From the NCBI GenBank assembly GCA_022771185.1, contig JALFCJ010000238.1, positions 1 through 9,997 of the forward strand: a stretch of DNA of 9,997 nt. The letters are read 5' to 3'. The notes under the pieces are model-generated. The model ran no database searches and was not told where the DNA came from. It was given only the letters and a program-made list of their open reading frames with translations. The stretch is from Spirochaetales bacterium (GTDB taxonomy: Bacteria; Spirochaetota; Spirochaetia; Sphaerochaetales; Sphaerochaetaceae). Shown one piece after another: positions 6,782-9,997 of this stretch (the first letter of the stretch is position 1; every line of letters starts with the position of its first letter). Both the position numbers and the translations under genes were made by a program.

Positions 6782-8599
6782 TCAATTCAGACCACCCACA
6801 AGGTCAACTTTACTGATCTTTCCGCCAATCCAATAAGAGCCGAAAGTCAATATGAATATGACGACAGCGATTGCATATGCATATGGTTCATAGTTTTCAT
6901 TTGTATACATGAATGCCAAATAGGACATGGTACACATCTTAGGTGTGAGGAGAAGGATGACTAGGTCAAGCTCCTTCATGACACCGATGTAGATAAGCAT
7001 AAAGCCAGAGAAGAACCCACCTTTTGTAAGAGGAAGGATAATCTTTCTAAAGCGATGAAAGAATCCTGAGCCTTCAATAATTGCAGCCTCCTCGATCTCT
7101 GAGCTGATCTGCATCATACTGGATGTGCCTGAGCGGGAAGCAAAAGGCAGGTTCTTAACGACACTTATAAGTACAAGAAGTGCAAAGCTTCCATACAAGG
7201 CAGGTATTATTCCATGCCTTGTTGCAAACATCGAGATATAAATGGCACCAAAGGCTATGGAAGGAATGAGATATGGGATGAATACCAGCTGCTCGACAAG
7301 TTTCCCTGACAGTTTCCTTCTTCCTCTTGATATTACATATCCCAAAAGCTGCCCTATGACCGATGCTATGAAAGACGTAAAGATTACCAACTTAAATGTG
7401 CACCATATACTATTCCAGAACAACTTGTTGGATAGTATTCCCGCCTCACCTTCATAGAGGTTAGGCATGGATCCTTCCTTACCAATCCAATAGTGGAGAG
7501 AGAAGTTATCGAGGGTAAATATGCCCGGCTTAAGCATAAATGTCTCAACTGTCAAAATAACTAAAGGAAGAATAATCGCAACTATTACGAAGATTAGAAG
7601 CAGGGCAAATATCACATGTCTCTTCCATCCAAGTTTTACGACAGTACTTCTACCACCCTTTCCCCCGATTGTTGCATAACTCTTTCTAGCTCCGATCGCC
7701 TTCTGGTTAATAAAGATATTCAGAGAAGAGATCACTATCATTATAAGGGCGATAGCATATGCCACTGCCTTACTATTTGCACTATTCTGAGAATAGAGCA
7801 TAGTGGAGATAGTATAGTAGTTTACTTTCATACCCAGGTATGCCGGGACGCTGAAGGTTCCAATGGACCTGGAGAAAGTAAGGATAAAAGCAGAGAGTAC
7901 CGAAGGCAACACCAATGGGAAAGTAATCTTTCTCAGGATCAAAAACTTTCCTGCTCCTACCACTTCACCCATCTCTTCCAATTCCGAGTTAATAGACTTC
8001 AACGCTGCAGAAACTAATAGGTACGCATATGCATAGTAGTGGAGAGATAAGACAATGATTATTGGAACAGGGCCATAAGCAAGCCAATCGGGAGTATTGA
8101 TTCCTATCATGGACAAGAACCCGGGAATACCACCAACCCTGCCATTCTTAAAAACAGCAGACCATGCCATAGACATACTCCAGGATGGAAGAATGTATGG
8201 AATGACGAACATCAATGAGAAGAACTTCTTTCCCTTTATGTCGGATCTGACCAATAGCCAAGCCATTACTCCACCCATTGTTATGCTGATAATAGAAACA
8301 GAAAGTGCAATAAACAGTGAGTTCAACAAAGGCTTATACAAAAGAGATGAACTAAGCTCGGAGAATAGCAGTCTTGTCCAATAATAAAGCGTGAAATCTC
8401 CTGGCTTTGATCCTGGTATTCTTCTTACATCCCTCTGCACCACTCTAAATGTTGTTGCAATGATCTCGACAAGAGGAACAATAATCAGGTATGAGAGAAG
8501 AATGACTGAAATCAAGACTATGATGTTATAGGGATTGGAAAAATAGTTCTTGATTTTGTTTTTTATTCTTAGCTTTCTTGTGTCTATATCACTTTTCAC
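6782..8599 (-). CDS. ABC transporter permease, fused two-domain type (FbpB/AfuB-like)
   Basis: This 605-residue inner-membrane protein has about twelve hydrophobic segments and two BPD_transp_1 (PF00528) halves in one chain, so a single copy can form the channel. Both ATPase-coupling EAA loops are visible: ELEEMGEVVGAGKFLILRKITFP (206-228) and EIEEAAIIEGSGFFHRFRKIILP (501-523). A basic linker near 300-327 separates the halves. The fused form is usual for the ferric, sugar-phosphate and phosphonate transporter group. The start is GTG at 8599-8597 with GGAG 8 nt upstream; it lies 11 bp inside the preceding gene, so translation is probably coupled to it. The N-terminal 25 residues are very basic (KLRIKNKIKNYF) and cytoplasmic. 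Role secure. Confidence 0.95.
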   Translation of the reverse strand: MKSDIDTRKLRIKNKIKNYFSNPYNIIVLISVILLSYLIIVPLVEIIATTFRVVQRDVRRIPGSKPGDFTLYYWTRLLFSELSSSLLYKPLLNSLFIALSVSIISITMGGVMAWLLVRSDIKGKKFFSLMFVIPYILPSWSMSMAWSAVFKNGRVGGIPGFLSMIGINTPDWLAYGPVPIIIVLSLHYYAYAYLLVSAALKSINSELEEMGEVVGAGKFLILRKITFPLVLPSVLSAFILTFSRSIGTFSVPAYLGMKVNYYTISTMLYSQNSANSKAVAYAIALIMIVISSLNIFINQKAIGARKSYATIGGKGGRSTVVKLGWKRHVIFALLLIFVIVAIILPLVILTVETFMLKPGIFTLDNFSLHYWIGKEGSMPNLYEGEAGILSNKLFWNSIWCTFKLVIFTSFIASVIGQLLGYVISRGRRKLSGKLVEQLVFIPYLIPSIAFGAIYISMFATRHGIIPALYGSFALLVLISVVKNLPFASRSGTSSMMQISSEIEEAAIIEGSGFFHRFRKIILPLTKGGFFSGFMLIYIGVMKELDLVILLLTPKMCTMSYLAFMYTNENYEPYAYAIAVVIFILTFGSYWIGGKISKVDLVGGLN

Positions 8600-9068
8600 T
8601 TTGTCTTCTCCTCTCCTCTTTTCTATAAACTGTCCATGACAGGGCTAACCCCAATATGGGAGGAACCAGAAGCATGCTTATTCCATATTGAAGAAAGAAA
8701 GCCATAGTTTCTCTTTCATCAGACAGCTTAAGTAGAACGAGTATGAATAATGCCACCACAATTCCTGTGGCCCATAGAAAAGCAGAAACAATCATCCCTG
8801 GTTTCTTCATACGTCTCATGCAAAGAAGAAATGGGATGATGCAAAGAATCGAAGGGGCTATTACTTCTAATACAGAAGCAACCACAGAAGGTAATGATAC
8901 AAGGAGATTGTCTAAGGGCCCCATCAAAAAAGATAGAGAAAGGAATAAAGCCATAAAGAACAAAATCGATATGCAGAAAGAAAATAGGAATGGAGATGTC
9001 CTCATTCTTCCTTCATCATCATGCATTAGACTATCTACAAACAGCGATAGGTTCGATTTGCCCCTCAT
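8589..9068 (-). CDS. Small four-helix membrane protein of unknown function, first gene of the transporter operon
   Basis: I do not recognise this 159-residue protein. It has a basic N-terminus, four hydrophobic segments (about 26-48, 61-84, 91-113 and 122-146) and a basic tail KEERRRQSEK. The charged groups (N-terminal RGK, RRMKK at 85-89, and the tail) all fall on one side, so the positive-inside rule predicts both ends in the cytoplasm. It has no enzyme motif or metal-binding cluster. It opens the operon and overlaps the permease gene by 11 bp, which suggests it acts with the transporter, perhaps as an accessory or assembly subunit; this is inference from position only. AGGAG lies 7 nt before the ATG, in the loop of a 9-bp hairpin whose 3' arm reaches into the start codon. 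The gene is real on the basis of length, start signal and overlap. Confidence 0.75.
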   Translation of the reverse strand: MRGKSNLSLFVDSLMHDDEGRMRTSPFLFSFCISILFFMALFLSLSFLMGPLDNLLVSLPSVVASVLEVIAPSILCIIPFLLCMRRMKKPGMIVSAFLWATGIVVALFILVLLKLSDERETMAFFLQYGISMLLVPPILGLALSWTVYRKEERRRQSEK

Positions 9069-9094
9069 CCTCTTTCTCCTGATAAAAAGAGGAT
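9067..9094 (-). promoter_or_regulatory. Start-site hairpin presenting the ribosome binding site in its loop
   Basis: Plus bases 9067-9075 (ATCCTCTTT) and 9086-9094 (AAAGAGGAT) are a perfect 9-bp inverted repeat around a 10-nt loop. In the operon mRNA the loop carries the AGGAG ribosome site and the 3' arm ends with the first two bases of the AUG start codon. Such an arrangement could modulate initiation by temperature, a protein, or helicase activity. The pairing is seen directly; regulation is inference. Confidence 0.5.
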
Positions 9095-9126
9095 AATATG
9101 GTTTATTTTTGCTTTGTTTTTAAAAG

Positions 9127-9155
9127 ATTATAACTTTTTGAAAGGTGTTTATACT
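9127..9155 (-). promoter_or_regulatory. Candidate activator-dependent promoter of the transporter operon
   Basis: A perfect minus-strand TATAAT occupies plus positions 9127-9132, about 60 bp upstream of the first operon gene. At 17-bp spacing the -35 hexamer (plus 9150-9155) reads AGTATA, which is a poor match to TTGACA. A good -10 with a poor -35 covered by a repeat is what an activator-dependent promoter looks like. Confidence 0.5.
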
Positions 9156-9163
9156 TTTTGAAA
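9128..9163. repeat. Two direct repeats with exact 20-bp period, candidate regulator binding sites
   Basis: ACTTTTTGAAA occurs at 9133-9143 and again at 9153-9163 (11/11 identical; extended to 16 bp from 9128 and 9148 it is 13/16). On the operon strand this reads TTTCAAAAAGT twice, with the nearer copy touching the -10 box and the farther one covering the -35 position. Two tandem half-sites about two helical turns apart are typical of AraC-family activators, so the linked YesN-type regulator is the obvious candidate. The regulator assignment is inference. Confidence 0.5.
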
Positions 9164-9366
9164 CTAGAGAGAGTGGTATCAACAGACGTTGCCATAATAA
9201 TGAAAGATAGAATCCCTCTCTATTCAGAAGCATTAGGTGGCCGAGACTGGTGTGGCAATATAGTTGAAAACTTCAACCTGCCGATAAACCTGATGTTTGG
9301 AACATATTTTACAACAATACAGGGAACAGCTGTCGAAGCGAAAGCAAAGCTGTAATATGATTTACC

Positions 9367-9387
9367 GTGCCAACAACCATGTGGCAC
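9367..9387. terminator. Hairpin downstream of the RecG-like gene, possible weak terminator
   Basis: GTGCCA (9367-9372) and TGGCAC (9382-9387) are exact reverse complements with a 9-nt loop. In the leftward direction it starts 15 nt after the stop codon of the RecG-like gene but is followed by a mixed A/T sequence, not a U-run; in the rightward direction it is followed by AGCTTTATTCTTT. The position suggests separation of the RecG-like gene from the transporter operon promoter. Confidence 0.35.
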
Positions 9388-9402
9388 AGCTTTATTCTTT
9401 AC

Positions 9403-9997
9403 TTATAGTATATCTCTTCCTTTTTTCACTTTTTCCCTATTTGAAAGAAGCTTTGCTATTCCTTTATCCTTCTTTTCTATTAAGAGACCATTTACAATCA
9501 AAGGCAGAACTATCTTCTTTCTGAAATAAGTCGAATCAGAAAGCATTAAATGAGATGCAACCTCGCTATATTTTCTTGGCTCATACATACAGAAAGAGAG
9601 AATCTTCTTTGTATTTTTTTCATCCAATCCTTCTACATAAGGGAAAGTAATATCGTCTTCCTCCATTACTCCCTTATTAGTCAAGTCAGGTAGAGTCAAA
9701 GTAAAATGGTCGGTATAAGAAGAGACAAAGGGCCTCCATTCGTCATCTTTATCTTTGTAATCTTCCATTATTTTATCAAAACCAGTCCCTGCCGCTTCCA
9801 TCAATTTGAGAGACACTAAAATATCGCATATAAGGATATTTCTTCTCTTTGAGATAATACTTGATAAATCATAGGTTAATTGGATTTTGTCTTGTAAATA
9901 AAACGAACCAGGAGAAGATATTTCAAGTCGATTTGAAAACATATCTATCTGAATCTGTGTTCCTTCAAGACTATAATCTCTGTGAGCAAAAGCATTT
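9403..9997 (-). CDS. RecG-like/AlbA-type ATP-binding transcriptional regulator, C-terminal part
   Basis: About 197 residues are visible and the N-terminus lies beyond the right edge. The first visible residues, NAFAHRDYSLEGTQIQIDMF, followed by SNRLEISSPG, are the hallmark of the HATPase_c_4 domain (PF13749) of proteins usually named ATP-dependent DNA helicase RecG-like or AlbA_2 domain proteins. These carry an N-terminal Schlafen/AlbA_2 domain, are not true RecG helicases, and are generally thought to act as regulators. RRNILICDILVSLKLMEAAGTG continues the family pattern. The last 75 residues (from EKNTKKILSFC) look like a winged helix-turn-helix with a basic tail. The ATG at 9942 is internal: the frame stays open to the window edge and the conserved domain spans it. 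It may be independent of the transporter operon, or it may control a neighbouring locus. Family is confident, function is not. Confidence 0.85.
   Translation of the reverse strand, partial: NAFAHRDYSLEGTQIQIDMFSNRLEISSPGSFYLQDKIQLTYDLSSIISKRRNILICDILVSLKLMEAAGTGFDKIMEDYKDKDDEWRPFVSSYTDHFTLTLPDLTNKGVMEEDDITFPYVEGLDEKNTKKILSFCMYEPRKYSEVASHLMLSDSTYFRKKIVLPLIVNGLLIEKKDKGIAKLLSNREKVKKGRDIL

Larger units (their letters stand above)
9069..9402. other. Intergenic region with a doubtful 65-codon open frame on the plus strand
   Basis: The left third holds the operon promoter, repeats and start hairpin. From 9158 (TTG) or 9200 (ATG) to 9355 the plus strand is open for 65 or 51 codons, including RIPLYSEALGGRDWCGNIVE. 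Neither start has a ribosome site, and the TTG lies within the regulatory repeats. I recognise no family. The composition appears somewhat less AT-rich than the promoter side, so it could be a decayed gene fragment, but chance is at least as likely. A 15-bp interrupted palindrome, GTTGAA-AAC-TTCAAC, sits at 9263-9277, and ACAGCT/AGCTGT at 9326-9331 and 9348-9353. Confidence 0.25.

Noticed and set aside
7616..8017. Plus-strand 133-codon frame opposite the permease
   Set aside because: It overlaps the permease EAA loop and membrane segments on the other strand, and shows no recognisable domain.
4400..8599. Calling the transporter a ferric iron importer
   Set aside because: The family is shared by importers of several anionic substrates. 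The C-terminal half of the binding protein lacks the adjacent tyrosine pair expected of FbpA, and the locus carries carbohydrate-type partners.
9158..9402. Insertion sequence or transposase remnant
   Set aside because: No terminal inverted repeats, target duplication or DDE-like motif could be seen.
9942..9942. ATG at 9942-9940 (minus) as the start of the RecG-like gene
   Set aside because: The frame stays open to the window edge and the conserved NAFAHRDYSLEGTQ motif lies upstream of this ATG, so the methionine is internal.

Overview
The window looks like a piece of chromosome from an AT-rich, host- or gut-associated spirochaete. The best clue is the solute-binding protein: its N-terminus has a short signal peptide ending in an LFASGAQEE-type sequence with no lipobox cysteine, a style common in Treponema/Sphaerochaeta-like transporters. 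The YesM/YesN-type two-component pair fits too. This assignment is inference from gene content and style; the window has no rRNA or other marker gene. I found no tRNA, rRNA, CRISPR array, insertion sequence or prophage gene.

Layout. (1) 1-752, minus: a sugar phosphate isomerase/epimerase-type TIM-barrel protein, cut by the left edge, with a GTG start. (2) 753-857: a short divergent control region with overlapping candidate promoters. (3) 858-3396, plus: a membrane sensor histidine kinase of the YesM (His_kinase/HATPase) type and an AraC-output response regulator of the YesN type, overlapping by 20 bp. (4) 3393-9068, minus: a five-gene operon read right to left. It encodes a small four-helix membrane protein of unknown function, a fused double-domain ABC permease, an ABC ATPase, a periplasmic solute-binding protein and a cytoplasmic SGNH/GDSL hydrolase. 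The first two genes overlap, and the following gaps are 10 and 23 bp. A GC-rich hairpin separates the binding-protein gene from the hydrolase gene. (5) 9069-9402: a control region for that operon, plus a stretch with at most a doubtful gene remnant. (6) 9403-9997, minus: the C-terminal part of a RecG-like/AlbA-type ATPase-like transcriptional regulator, cut by the right edge.

How it may work together (inference). The kinase senses a ligand outside the inner membrane and phosphorylates the AraC-type regulator. The regulator may activate the transporter operon through two direct repeats spaced exactly 20 bp apart, which sit on the -35 side of a perfect TATAAT box upstream of the first operon gene. 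The transporter is of the FbpABC/AfuABC/2-aminoethylphosphonate type, whose known substrates include ferric iron, sugar phosphates and phosphonates. A neighbouring sugar isomerase-like enzyme and a cytoplasmic esterase/deacetylase make a carbohydrate-derived (possibly phosphorylated or acylated) substrate more attractive than iron, but the sequence does not settle this.

The most unusual features are in the non-coding DNA: the 20-bp-phased repeats, a 9-bp hairpin that puts the ribosome binding site of the first operon gene in its loop, the hairpin after the binding-protein gene, and the tail-to-tail overlap of the regulator and hydrolase genes at a shared TTAA.
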